In this document: in pieces, positions 35,869 to 49,190 of the stretch
Layout of the letters: every line of letters begins with the position of its first letter
Position numbering within the stretch: the stretch's first letter is position 1
Source of the DNA: Rhyacophila brunnea
Taxonomy: Eukaryota; Arthropoda; Insecta; Trichoptera; Rhyacophilidae
Length of the DNA: 64,000 nucleotides
NCBI GenBank assembly: GCA_022495005.1
Contig: JAGYXB010000803.1
Span: 62,001 to 126,000, forward strand
Reading direction: 5' to 3'
The notes under the pieces: generated by a model
The model's database searches: none
The model's input: the letters and a program-made list of their open reading frames with translations, nothing else
What the model was told of the DNA's origin: nothing
Position numbers and translations under genes: made by a program

Positions 35869-37984
35869 CTATACTAATTACTTAATAATATATTTTTTTA
35901 AACGTAGTTTTGTTTATACTCTATAATTGAACCTTAATGATCAGTTTGTACTGAGTGGGCAATGATTTTCTTTAATTTGCAGTATTTATTCTTTATCACA
36001 TGACAATTTATGTAACTTCAAGACGTTTTTGCTTTTTAAGTTTTCCTTCGTTCTTTGGTATTTATGTAGTTTCTTTTGTGGCATTGTACGTAATGGTAAA
36101 TTCCGGTAATAAACAAAGCGAGGATTTTTACAAAACGCCGCAAACTTGAAATTAAAACTGCACCAGATAGTTTTTCAAAGTTCCAAATAGTTACCCGAGT
36201 ATTTTGCATTGTGTGCTTTTGAGCAGACGATTCCAACGGCGCGTTAGTTTTCCCAAGGATTTTCCTTCGAGTCGAGCGAAACTTTCGCCTCCGTTGCAGT
36301 GTTTTCCAGCATGGGACAATACATATATAAGGACAGTCTTTTAACGACCGACCGGACACGACAAGGTATATACAAAGCAGTTTGTGGTTTAACTATTTGC
36401 TATAAGAATATAATATACATACACTGTTTACTTTATATACAGTAATATTGCCATGCAATCAATTACTTCATGGATTTAGTGTTAGTCTGAGGATTACACA
36501 TTATTTATTCATTGGCTTAGCTGAAGCTAACAATTTATTTGGTATATTACCTACTTCTAGTCTAAAACTTGAATACCAATCATGATAGTTTAGTGTACTT
36601 GTATGTGTAATACAGTCGAACTTGGTTATTTCGAGGAAGATGGGACCGACTGAATTTGCTCGTTATATCGTTATATACAATTTTTCGCGCCACCTTCTAT
36701 TTAAGCATAGAACATAAAAAATCTGAAAACTATCGTAAAAATCCCCGAGACAAGCATGACATTCATAAACTACAAAAGAAGTTCTTTATTGTAATGAAGT
36801 GCTGAGCCGACTTCACAAAGCATGGATTTTTACATGCAATTTCAACCATATGCGTGGATACTTTTTCAATATTGTCGGCGAAAACACCAATTAGGTAGGT
36901 ACCTACTTAGACACTTAACTCGTGTCATCATAAACGTAATCCCATCCCGGCGGTATCGGTCTAGTTCACTGCTCGGTCAGATTTTATTGCTTAGGGTCGA
37001 AAATGTTGTTTTTTAGAGATCGACACATTAACAGTTTTGCTCGAAATACCCGAGAAGTAGCTCGTTATAAAAGTGAATAAATGCATGGAGAAAATCATAA
37101 ACTAAAATGTCAACGAATCTTTCCTCATTACATCCGACATCTCGCTGTTTCCGTGATCGTAATAACCTAGTTCGACTGTATTTAAATATATATATATATA
37201 TAGTAGGTACCTACATATAGCGCGGTAAGACTTAAATTTGGAGAGACTGACGCCATGCTATATGACTTGAAAATTTAAAAATATGGTTGTTATTATTGAC
37301 TAAATTTTGGATCTGACTCCGATCCACATCGGATACGTAATTATTGTGAAATGTCTACATATTATATAGTACAATATTCGGTTTTGTTTGGTATGTAATA
37401 CATATGGGTTCAAAGCCCACTCAGTCGATTTTTCTAATAGTTAATTTATTTCGTGGGTTGTTCGGTTGTTCCAGATATCTCTTATTATTATTTATTGAGG
37501 GTACTTAATCTATGTCAATTCTATTAATAGTATTGTCTTTCCATTCCCATTTGAATTGATAATAATCGTACGGTTTTTATTTATCATGCTTATGTCTGGG
37601 TCGTAATAACGATTTACAACATAACTATGGAAGTGGCGAGAATATAACCCTCCATTTATAAAATCAATATTTTCCATTTGTAAATACAATATTGCTGTAG
37701 ATAAAACGGATTGGATTTAAAAAAAGATTTTATGTGAAAGAGGATTGGTATGTTATGTTATAATAGAACGGATTTTGGTCATAGCACCAAAGGCCTATAT
37801 GAATTGAACCGTGAAAATGTAAAATGCGTGTACATTTAGTTGTTATATCATAATATGATTTCATTGAGATGTTAAAGAGAAAGCATTTTTATTTTTATTT
37901 CCGTATCCAGCTTACGTGAAAGTCATTTTCTAATTGAACACGAGGAAAACCGCGTGACCTCCTCATATCATTTGGTTAGTATTG
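35869..37984. other. Non-coding, nothing identified
   Basis: A 107-codon frame on the minus strand (36036-36359) is not recognisable as a protein. A TA run occurs at 37187-37202. Confidence 0.45.
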
Positions 37985-38345
37985 CATCACTCACGTCATG
38001 TTGCAGGAATTAAAGAAAGAGGTGTGAATCCCCGTGCTTTAAACTGAGGCGTAGTACCCTTACCGTCGCGCAGTACGAGAATAGTTTGACGATGAATGAA
38101 ATGAGTACCCAAAAAATACCAAAACTCGTCATTTTTAGGAGGAATAGGTAATTTAGTATTGCTTTCTGATGGTAGAATACAATAATTAGTGTTCGTGTTT
38201 AATTTGTAATGCATCAGTGTCCTCAGCCAAATATAATACGTTTATTTAAGTTGAATAGTGACAATGGAAGCGTATGGTATATCACTACCAGTTTTGATAT
38301 TGAATAGCCAGTTCTGGCAGTGTAGTCGACTCATTTAGGTGTTGC
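37985..38345 (+). repeat. Interspersed repeat R2, copy b
   Basis: Same orientation as 35541-35868, more decayed; see that entry for the shared blocks. Confidence 0.65.
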
Positions 38346-39111
38346 TATCGTCACTTTCAAATGACACTAACACCGTTCCAGAGTGATTTCGTCTTGGCCG
38401 CAATGCTAGAAGAATCTGTCCTTCCTCTACTTAAACTTGAACATGCCTGTTATAGAAAATTAAATAAGGTACTTACCTTAAGTGTACATTCTGATGTATT
38501 TGAATAACATATTATTTTTTCACTGATTCCATATTATAACGATTGGAATAATACCTATACTATAATAATAATATGTAGGTACTGTTGATTATTCTATTTA
38601 TGTGCTCTTTATCAAGTCAACTTGTCGTGACTCGGCGTCTGAATTACTATTATATATATTATACTATTATATATATACTTATTTTATTATATATCTACTT
38701 CCTAGCATCCTCTGTAGATATGCAAAAAATGACAAACACATAATTTTGGCCATTTATTTTACTGTAACATTATCATTACATAACAAATTATCTTTACGTA
38801 GGTACCTACATAAGTTTGTTCTTAAACAGTTTGATATCTACATAGTATTTTAAACATAATTAATTATTGTGTTATGCTAATATAAATGCACTTGTCTTAT
38901 AAGCACGTCATGTTTTACCTACATAGAATTATTTTTGTAATTTTAGACTAGATGATATGCAATATTTTACTTATTTATTGAACTATATTTTAAGTTCCGC
39001 GTAAAATGTAAAATAGTACTTTAATAGGTACGTTTTACAAAGCGATATTCTACCAAGTAAATGCTAACTCAATTAGAGTTGCCACTACATAAAATTGCAT
39101 TCCGGCTCTAG
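38346..39111. other. Non-coding, nothing identified
   Basis: Very A/T-rich; several TATATA runs near 38650-38700. Confidence 0.5.
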
Positions 39112-39272
39112 GATGAAGATGATGTAATGTATTCTAAAAATATTTTTTTACATGTATTATTTATTTATTTATTTATTTATTTATTACTACATATATTACA
39201 TAATACAACTAAATATTATTTGATCTAATTTTATGAGAGGTAATCAGGCAAAGATGCGTATCAGTATAGTTA
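39112..39272 (+). repeat. Interspersed repeat R1, copy b, with (TTTA)n tract
   Basis: Same orientation as 34800-34950. A TTTA microsatellite (39157-39185, about seven units) has expanded at the position where copy a has only two or three units. Confidence 0.75.
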
Positions 39273-41119
39273 TAAAGTACCTACTCTAATATACGCAATA
39301 ATAACTATAAGTATAAATGATATAATGACCAAAACGTTACAATTTTTCGAAAATTGAGCGAGTACATAGCGTATAAAATGCTAAAGTAATCAAATTATGC
39401 AATTTTTCTTTAAATTAAAAAGTGAAAGTGAGTATTTGCTCCTCTCATTATATGAGGTAGGTACATATTGTTTACATTAACATTTGGTGTGCTTTGCTGT
39501 AGGTATATACTGAGTTTTGCAAGATGAAGATATTACATAACTTAATCATAAGAAAAGCCTAACTTTGTCTCAAGTCCCGCTAAATGAATTCGTTTTGAAT
39601 TTTCTTCGAATTAATAACCATTAATTAATAATTCTATTCATCCCCAGCTGTTAAACCAATTGTACTTCCTTGCGGAACAGAGGAAATTTAATTATAGGGT
39701 CAAGTGAATAAAAATGTGTGTTTATTTTTACTTTACATTTTCCAGTAAATTCTTACAGATGACTGTGGAAGCTTTTACTTGAATAAAAAAGCAAATGTAA
39801 ACGCCTGAGCCGATGCTTTAATTAATCAAAGAATTAGAATGGTGTGAATGAACCCGGTACGCTCTAGGCATCTTGAGCAGCACGCTTCGCTCTGAGTGGG
39901 GCATCAGGGCACGTGGAAGTAGTTCCCAGTTCCACGGGAGGGTCCTTTCATCCCTTTCAGCGTCTTAATTCTTTTTCTACCCTCCCACAAAGCTCGCCTT
40001 GTCAAAATATAAAGCAGAAGGTTTTCCTTTTGCAAACATTATTTTGCCGAAGCTTTGTGCGGAACTGCCTACCGGTGTTCATAATTTTGTTAGGTTTTAT
40101 GGGTGTTCTTCCTGTATTATTTTGAGATATTTACATTCGGATATAACTTTTTGTTTACATTTTCCTTTGTGAAAAATATGCATTTTTTGTACACTAATAA
40201 TATCAGTCAAGATACGCTCATGGAGATATTTATAAAGCGCTGTTTATTCATTGTACCTTTCTTTAGGTTCAGCGTTTCTGAAACAAATAACAACAACACA
40301 ATATCTAATGGTTTGCGGATCTATCATTTATTTTTTAATACATACAAACGATTAATATGCATACCTAGTTGGATTACGTAGACTTCCGAAAAAAATAGTT
40401 CCCTAGTTATTTTATTAAACTGAATGTATTTTTCTTTACGTCATGTAAATCAACGGTTAGAGTACATGTCTCGAAAGAGTTTATTGTTAATAATGTAATC
40501 TTCTTCATTTCCTTCTTTATTGCAAAGCTTACGTCATGAAATGATTATTTATCAGTTAGATAGGTATATATAGATATAATTATTGTATAATTGTATCAAT
40601 CCTTCATCACTAGGAACGACGTAGGTACTTGCTGAATTTATAAAATGCATTTCTTCCTTGGCATTTGCCGTATAGATGAGATTGATTTACAATACGTGTT
40701 TCTTTGACAGGGCTCGATTTCTAAATTATGATGAATTACCACCAAGTAACCGCTCGATCTTTTGAATATATTATGTAGGTAGGTACCGGATTTTTTTGCA
40801 TTATATCTCATTATGTGGATGTTAAATCCCTCTTAAAATATAAATCCGTGTGATCGTAAATATCATTCATCAGCTATATTTATACTTAGGCTTACCGTAG
40901 TTATGAAACTAAACAGGGACAGAAACGGGGTATAGGGCAAAGAAGCAAATTTAACTACTTACAAGTATGTACAAAAGAAGAACGCAGAAGTTAAAGCAAA
41001 ATTTAAATTATTTTATTTATTTATTGTACCAGTAGTAGGTACAGGAATGAACTTTTTTTCACACCCTTCCCCGCTATTTCATCACATATACGCTACTACG
41101 GCCAATCGTGACAATTTAT
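39273..41119. other. Non-coding, nothing identified
   Basis: A GC-richer patch near 39850-39960 has no identifiable content. Confidence 0.45.
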
Positions 41120-41660
41120 TACTGACAATCATTCATACGCGGAAAAACAGCCGGAACAAAATGCCAAACCGGCCGGGCCGGGACACCTTGACCAATGTTT
41201 GAAACCGGGACGTATGGTAAGCCTACCTATACTGCAAGTAAGTGGGCTCTCACATTGGAACTCGTCTCGCATAAAAACGTGTCGAATACGTCGATGTGAC
41301 GTCATCGTTGTTTAACAAAACAACATAACACGCGTTGCCAAATGGAGCTTCGCAGATTGATCGAATGGAACTGTTTCGTCTCAAAAAAACATCTGGCTGT
41401 TGCATTCGACATGTTGCATCCTTCTCGGGCTCCGATTCAGAGGGTCGAAGTCACAAAGAAACTCCTATGAATTTGTCATTCCTATACCGGCTCGCCGATC
41501 GCCGCATTGAAATATCGTTTCGAAGGCTACGCGTGACTGTCGCTAGATAGATGTGCGAGGTTGTGTCATGCGACACTGGCCGCCGCTTTCGGAAGTTTTG
41601 ATTTATGGCGGTCAGGCACACGAGGCGAGTTGTGATGTGCGAGCCGGCTTACTGAAACAG
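41120..41660. promoter_or_regulatory. CpG-rich block with a full CRE palindrome
   Basis: About 540 bp of markedly CpG-richer DNA containing TGACGTCA at 41297-41304, the full CREB/ATF palindrome. A 71-codon frame (41335-41550) lies in it but is unrecognised. The block could be a promoter, enhancer or an unannotated exon. A second GC-richer stretch follows at 41750-41990. Confidence 0.3.
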
Positions 41661-44600
41661 ACTTTGAGATACTACCTATAATGCAAAGAATAATATATTA
41701 TGTACCTATAATAATATAATACAGTAAGTACTTTTAGTCACTCAGTAGCGTAGGCAAGAACACAGTCCCGTCTCTTGCCTTGGCGGCTCTACAGAGTGTA
41801 GATTGCTCTTGTTGTACCCCTACCTGGTAAAAGACTGCGGCCAGAGTCAGGAAGGGTCACGACGACGGAGTCCGTGCCGCTGTGTCACAAGGAAGTGTAG
41901 CGTCGCACTGTCAACGGCATCCGGAGTAGGTACATATGCAGGCACGCGAAGTGCAGCTTCGTTATCTTCATTTGCTCACTATTGAGGGTTTATGTAAAAA
42001 TATAGTGATATAGTCAAACTTATCTTTAAATAATCTGAATATTTTCGAAAAAAAATGTTTAACTATTATATAAAGACTAAGACAATTATTTTCCATACTA
42101 AGGCGATTTCTCTTGTATGTTTCTTCGTGTATCTTCTAAGCATGATTAAAACAATCTGATTCGTGGTAATTATTTTATTTTTAATTAATACCTTATGCTT
42201 ATAGGGAAGTATTTTATTACCACGTTGTTATTAGCTCGTATTCTTGTTTGTCCGGTACAGATTTTTTCTTGTGCAGTACAAATTGAAGATTTTTAACTAA
42301 CTTCCCGCTTAGTTAGACATTTTAAACTTTTAGAATATATCAGAACACGACGACAATGCATTCTTATAATACTTTTAGCCATCATTTAAGCAGTGTTGAA
42401 TTATTTTCAGTAAATTCTGTTTTGTATGTTTCGGAAAAATATCGTTAAAACTAATATTTACTACTCACTATTAATGGTTGCTAAATGGGTCCTAGCAACT
42501 AAATTATTAATATATATGTGCGTTACTATGGAAATCAATATGCAATGTCAAAATGACATTTTTGTATTCTATAATATTTATTCAGTATCTCTATCAGTAC
42601 AATAATTTTTTTTTATTAATACATAGAATTGTCAAGTTTATATGATTCAAGAGACAATTTAAAAACGTGGTATATAAAAAGTTCTTTTTATCTTGTAATT
42701 ATTTAATATTATTTTATAACCCGTGTAACTTTTCCAAAAAAACATTGCAAACAGTGACTACTGTTTTCTGATTTCGTTATTCGTTATTAATCTATGTTTG
42801 GCATACAATTGATATTATTCAAAAAATCTTTTAGTTTCGAATATTACAGTAATTTTAGAGGTCTGGACTCTGGATGGTTTACATTAAATATTTAAATGTT
42901 GTCACCAATCAATAATTCGTTTACTTGAAGACAGCGAGAAACACGAATCGCCCGATACATTAATATCACTCCTCGCAAAGTTTGGGATACTTATCTGGTC
43001 GTTTTTTTCTTCATATCGTCTTGACTCCCTGCCTCCGCGAAGGCCCTTGCTCCTTGCATTATAAAAACTTATCCCTCCTCTCTTTGATTAAAATTCTGAC
43101 TTAGGCAAACTTTACCGGGAAGCGGCCCTCTCTCTTAATAACGGATAAGAGATCGTCAAGTACGTGACGTATCTACATATTAGAGGTAAATACAGAAATA
43201 TTCGAGTTTTATTAAGTACTGAGACCACTGGAAAAATAACCTGCTTGCCAATGTGTATTATTAAAAATTAATGCTAAAAGTTTATCGGTCTGTATTGAAG
43301 TGGACTAAAGTACCTGATGGGAATCATAACTTTTCGTATTACATTAAATTTTATAGCGATTTCTGTAATAATTGTAAGGGGAACTGCTTTTGATATCCGA
43401 TATGTACGTTCTTTTTTTTACAGTTTCATTGACATTGTCAGTAACTGCGTACATACCTATTTTCAAAATCTGACCATGAATGATTGATTGTAAAAGACTT
43501 AATTAATTTCAAATTAGTTTTATTTTCTAAATATAATTCTATTGGTAAGTTTTACACGTCCTATAATTTTATTCCGGTAATAGTTATTCAGTTTTTGCGT
43601 CCAAAAGGTTACCCTTAACATGCCATCTGTATGTATTAGAAGTTTTCCTGTACTTATAATGTCAATATAATTGTTCCAATTAGATACGTATTGTGTTAAT
43701 TCTGCTATCGCTGCATAAAACATAGCGTACATCCCAACTATTCAATATGGATACCTATATATACTTTATTAATTAATTTATTTAAAAAAAAGACACGTTG
43801 AGTACCACCATAACAAAATATTAATTCAGGACGTTCTCAATATGACATTAAGAATAAAAAATACAAGTAATCAGAGAAAAAACAAGGTAGAGAAAAAAGT
43901 ATAGTAAAGGATAAAAAGATACCTTGTGGAACCCTTCATCCAGATAAATATTATGCTAATTGAAATGTTGTTGACTGAACCCTGGGTGGTAAACGCTAGT
44001 GCGTCCTGGTAAATGTTTCGAGGCGTAGCGACTAAACTTGTATAAAGTAGTAATTCTTAATTAGATTAATTGGCCAAGTTTCGCCCCGTCCCTGACAGTG
44101 ACAAAGCGAACATTTATTTTACTCAAAAAGCGGTTGGCGCTTGCAATAAAACCTTCGAATATAAATATTTATCGCCAAACTTGCGTCATTGCCCCCCAAG
44201 AGCTTCCGCTACGTTTTACAACTCAACTTACTAAAATGAATCCGGAGCTTTCAAAAGCTAACGGACACTTAATACAAATAATATAGCTGGCTTGCGGCTG
44301 TAAAAAACACAGATTTAATTGCTCGGCTTTCCTTATTATTTTGTCAAACTTTGTTCCGTCTTATTACAACATTTGTTTACTAACCTTACAAAATTAACTT
44401 CACTTGGGATCTATATTGTATACATGTTATGTGTGTTTAATTAAACCGTCAATGATATTTTCGCATATTCCCCATATACAGTCTTCGCATACGGCTTCCC
44501 TTGCAACGTTATTCCAACGTTTATGAATGTAGCTATCGATTTTAAAACTTCACCAATAGATTCGTTTTAATCAGTTTCTTAATGGGTCAAGGACGATTCG

Positions 44601-45508
44601 GCGCCGGGACAACAGGGCGCTACTCAATCGAATGAAATTAGAAAATAAATAGACGTTCGTGAATATTATAGGTACTTACCTACTTTTTAGATATATATTT
44701 AACAGTGGTGAAGGGTGACTTTTGGAAAGAGGTAGGCTGTGGAGAAAGCACACTTGTTAGATATATTTACGGGAAATAAGAAGATAATCCGACATTACTA
44801 CATACTGATGAAAAGGTACACAAAAATCAATGAAATTTCAAAAGCTCGCTGATGGTATAAAATAAAGCAATTAATTTTAATTCTGTATTTTCCTAAACAT
44901 TTATAAACGCAAGATACCAATTTATAATTTAACCCGTAAAACTAGACACTTTAAAATACTTCTATATTTTAAAACACAGGCTTATATAAACTATCAGATT
45001 TCAACTGACATAACTGACTGAATAAATTGTCTTAGTCTATGAATGAACTAACTGATAAACAAAAATCACGAGAAAAATTATTTTTTATTTTTAACAACAT
45101 TAAATATTTATATGTGATTGAATCCCATAGATATTATTTTTTTAAATTATCTTATTAATTATTTTGAATAAATGTGCACTTACGTAATATGTAAGCGCTC
45201 CTTAAATAGCTTACCGATTTGTATGGGCCGCCGCAGACGTCTTGAAATTATGAGTAACCAACTTCATATAAAAAAAACTTTCGATTCACGCGAACATAAT
45301 CCATACAATATGTGAAGCGGAACGATATGTTGCCTATTTTTTTTTAAACTTTCGAGACATGGCATAAATGGTGCTTATTGAAATAGGGGAAAAGATCGTA
45401 AAATTATTATGACAATTATACGATAGATGTCGTTGGGCATATTTAATATATTATTAGGTATGTGATTATAGTATTATTTAATATGTCAATATAAAATTAA
45501 AAAATATT
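41661..45508. other. Non-coding, nothing firmly identified
   Basis: Mostly A/T-rich. The GC-richer patch at 41750-41990 contains a 60-codon frame without recognisable similarity. No repeats with partners in the window were found. Confidence 0.45.
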
Positions 45509-45568
45509 TTTCTTAAGAAGGTAGGCTTTAAATAATCGCCTAATATGGAGTTTTCGCCACTGATATTT
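45509..45568 (+). repeat. Short interspersed repeat R3, copy a
   Basis: GCTTTAAATAATCGCCTA followed by ATATGGAGTTTTCGCCACTG matches 62407-62466 with a few substitutions. Confidence 0.7.
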
Positions 45569-46548
45569 AATACTTATACACATATTATTTTATAATTGGT
45601 GAGAATTTAAATATGCACACGTAAATAAGGATTTAATTGTATACATATATGTTTTAGTTCCAACGAGAAGAGAGTTCTTTTATTTTTATATGACGCGTCG
45701 GGCATAATAATTCTCAATACGCAATATAAAACATAATGTTAGAGCAAAATGAATTAAATCTACCAAGTAGTTGATAGAAACTTATTAAACTTCCTCATCT
45801 ACTTTATGTATCAAATCGTAACGAACGTCTATTTATTTCATCCAACAGTGCGTCGCCCGGTTTGGGATTTTTGATAAATTCGAATTAAAGAAAAATGCCA
45901 CAATCTCATATTATGTTACGTATTTACTATGTATAAAATTTAAATATTTTATTGTACGAGTATATAAATATACTGTGGTCATTATTATTATACATAATTG
46001 ATTCAATAAACAATTTTTATTATTAGTGTAATATCTTCAATGTTCTAATAATTTGGTGCCTTCGTAAGAGTAGTGTTGTGAAAACTTGTTTTTATTATTT
46101 ATTTAATTTTCCCATTTTAAATCTTTACCTATTCACATAATTCATCGTAAGATTCTATTTTTAATAGGAATTTATTGGAGTAGGTATACGGTTGGTAAAA
46201 CCTTTATATTTCCATTGGATATTTTCTATATAATTTACGTATGGAGCACATTGCTTCTATTAAGATAAAGGCTCTATCTATCCGGTCCAACGTAACAAGT
46301 TGTGTCGTTGTTTCTTTATTGAGAAATCTTGTATGCAATACAAGTTACACGAATACAGCATCATTAGTGCAGTGTTTTGCAATCAACCTGAGTGAACAAA
46401 GTAAAATAGGTATTACAAACGGTTTGTGACCAAATATTCTACTATATAAGTGAAGATATAAAACAAAAAAGACCTAAAAATTTGTTCCATTTTCAAGATT
46501 AAATCTTTTCTCTTATATATATTTTTCTAAAGTATATACCATTTTTTC
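45569..46548. other. Non-coding, nothing identified
   Basis: A/T-rich sequence; no exon recognised. Confidence 0.5.
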
Positions 46549-46724
46549 GACCATGTCCGATCCTAATAAGATCATATGGGCCTCCGCAGAGTAGAGGTTT
46601 GTATTAACAGATTTTAGTTTTTACGAGAAATGGGTGTCAGCCACTTGCTCAACCTATTAGGTCCGTACTCATACACAAATTTAAAAAAAAATATATGGTT
46701 ACTTACCAGACCTAGGATTTGACC
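46549..46724 (-). mobile_element. tRNA-derived SINE, family A, 5'-truncated copy 4 (inverted)
   Basis: Carries the full 3' body (GGATCGGACATGGTC at 46549 on the minus strand, then CTCTGCGGAGGCCCATATG) but stops within the B box (GGTCAAATCC), so the tRNA-like head is missing. Confidence 0.85.
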
Positions 46725-48109
46725 TTTTAATTTTGAATAACTATAAGAATTCAAATATTTATTTCATACTTTTATGGATTTTTCGTCAGCTGTCCACAAT
46801 GCACTGCTTTATTCAATCAATTCTAACGGACCTTAGTATGTCATCAATCGACTTTTGAGTAGGTACCTTCATATTTTAGCATCCCTTGAACTCCTTTAGT
46901 CCGTCATTTAATTACCTATCACAAACTTTGTCCGTCCATCCGTTACTAAGAATTCATTTTTTTTATTTGCGTAAGAAAAAAATGACTTCTTACACAGATA
47001 TTTACAGTGCATATTATTTCAATATGTTCACAGTAATTTGTGGGGAAATACATTTTTAAGGTTAAAAATTAGTACCTACGCTACTGTGGTGTATTGATAT
47101 TCAAATATTTTTTATGAAATGTGATAAATGAAGTAGGTTTGCGCTTTGTATTGATTTTTTGAGATTTTAATGTAATTTGTGTGCTAACCAACCGAAAAAT
47201 TTTGGAGAATGTGAATAGATCGAAGTGAGAGTGTCACAGTCAATGAAATTGTTGTCACGATACGTGCCTACTTACTTAATTGTTGTAAAATCGAACAGCG
47301 AGAGATTTCGCTATATTGTTGTGTCGCTCGAAGTGACAGCCAAGCCTTCGAACCGACATAAGCTTTACGGACAAGGGTTTAGGGAAGATTTCCGTTGACA
47401 ATTAAATTTTTCACCACGCTTAGATGTAACATAGTTTTTCGCGATTCAATAAAAAAAAATGACATGGTTTGCAATTATTAATAGATAAACGGTTTATTAT
47501 TTACAAACAGATTACCTCAATCAGTCAATTTCATAAACTATTGTATTGACAGAGGATACCTCCATAACATTATTTCATTCAATTTTACGTACATTGACTA
47601 TCATTTCGAAAATTAATCGTGTGCGTGTTGTACCTACCGGAATCAAACCACTGTCCATTATAATAGAAATATAACTACAACTGCCTGTGAAAGGACTGTC
47701 GCGTCAATTATGTGTAGGTAGGTACATAGATAGACAACCAAATACAACGATACTTATATAAATAATCACAAACATAGCATATTATTAATGTCATACATAC
47801 AGAATAACGAAACGTTAAGGTGACGCATCAGTGAAACGCCAAATAATTTAAAACTGTAGGCGCGACGAAATTTTGGACTCGCTGCCATTCACTGAGAGAA
47901 TCTCGAGTCAGAAGCACGTCACTTTGCTGCGTGATGGCGACGGGTCAATTAATTCTAAAATCGTGTAAAGATGACTAAAAACGTTACCCATTTACTTTAA
48001 AAAGAAAACATGTCAATGAATATATTATTATTGTTACTAATAGAACAATAAACAGAACATAAAATGAACGTATGTTGGATTTATATGAAAAATAATATTT
48101 CGTTTGACA
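46725..48109. other. Non-coding, nothing firmly identified
   Basis: A/T-rich, with a CpG-richer patch at 47860-47950. Confidence 0.45.
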
Positions 48110-48250
48110 GGTGTCATTTGCACCCGCGACCCGCAGTCCGCGCATCGCCTAGCAACGATCTTTTTAGACCGTGCCTCAACTAATGCATGGCCTTAATACA
48201 GACAGACCAACAAAGATGGCGGCCGCATTCATCTGTTAAGCGAACCCTTG
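48110..48250 (+). promoter_or_regulatory. CpG-rich promoter-like block
   Basis: A CpG-rich run near 48120-48170 includes CGCCTAGCAACG (an RFX half-site-like motif) and is followed by AAGATGGCGGCCGC near 48213, a YY1-like motif common at start sites. This is composition and motif evidence only. Confidence 0.25.
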
Positions 48251-48330
48251 GCAGACATACATGTCAGTAACGACGTTTCCTGGAGGTGTCATGACCAAAA
48301 CTTGCTTGTAGGTATATATATAAATATGTG

Positions 48331-48455
48331 TACTGTGGCACCATGGGCATGGTAAAAGCAGCCTGTTATTGTAGTGGTTTTATTTACTAGCATTGCATCA
48401 GCCATTGCAGCAAGAAATTCTAATACACCTCCGAATCTACTATGGTGCCACTGTA
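48331..48455. mobile_element. Tc1/mariner-like MITE with TA target site
   Basis: TA at 48331 and 48454 flank inverted ends CTGTGGCACCAT and CAGTGGCACCAT. The 125-bp unit is non-coding. The outer GTG(TA)C bases extend the symmetry. Superfamily is inferred from the TA sites and short ends only. Confidence 0.6.
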
Positions 48456-48537
48456 CACTGATTTACCTATACAAATGATGATAATAATTATTTACTCTTT
48501 CTAAATATATGTTATACGATATCACTAACTATGCTGA

Positions 48538-48778
48538 CACCCACGGTGGCCGCGCGACTTAAGCGTTGGACTATAACGCCGTGGGTCCCAGGTTCGAATC
48601 CTGGGTCTGGCAAGTACACATATTGTTTTTCAATTTGTGTGTGAGTCCAGGGTATGGACCTAATAGGTTGAGCAAGTGGCTGACATCCATTTCTCGTAAA
48701 AACCAAAATCTTTTAATACAAACCTCTACTCTGTGGAGGCCCATATGATCCTATTAGGATCGGACATGGTCGGAAAAA
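48538..48778 (+). mobile_element. tRNA-derived SINE, family A, copy 2, with 11-bp TSD
   Basis: Best-preserved copy: head with an exact B box GGTTCGAATCC (48591-48601) and an A-box-like GTGGCCGCGCGAC; body; A-tail. It is flanked by exact AACTATGCTGA duplications (48527-48537 and 48779-48789), proving reverse-transcriptase-type insertion and fixing both ends. Open frames of about 60 codons in it are spurious. Confidence 0.93.
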
Positions 48779-49190
48779 AACTATGCTGAGAAATATGTAC
48801 GTACAATTCCGTCTAGCTATAGCTTATGTTATATAAGTACATAGATGCCTAGGAACTGTGTTTCTTTGTCGGTTTTTTTGTTTGTCTTTTTATTCCAATA
48901 TTATTTAATAGTAAATACAAGGTTAGTGTCCTACAAAGATACACCCCCTAGTCACGCTGCGTCACGTGACTTAGAATCTCGCACGTGTGTGACATCACGT
49001 CGCATCAAATCGCCGTGCGGGGGATATTATTGATTGTAGTGGTGCACTGGGCGCGAAAGGGGTGTACTGCTGTAATACAAAATAGCTTCTCAAAATATAT
49101 AATACCCATTTTAAATTATTTAAATTACACAACCTAAGTACTTTAAAACTTAATCATTACGGTACGGTATAATACCTACCTACTTTCATT
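48779..49190. other. Non-coding, nothing identified
   Basis: A CpG-richer patch at 48945-49060 has no recognised content. Confidence 0.45.

Noticed and set aside
36036..36359. 107-codon open frame on the minus strand
   Set aside because: Basic, low-information sequence with no recognised motif, no splice context and no repeat explanation; the length is compatible with chance.
48512..48748. Two short open frames on opposite strands
   Set aside because: They translate the SINE family A copy at 48538-48778.
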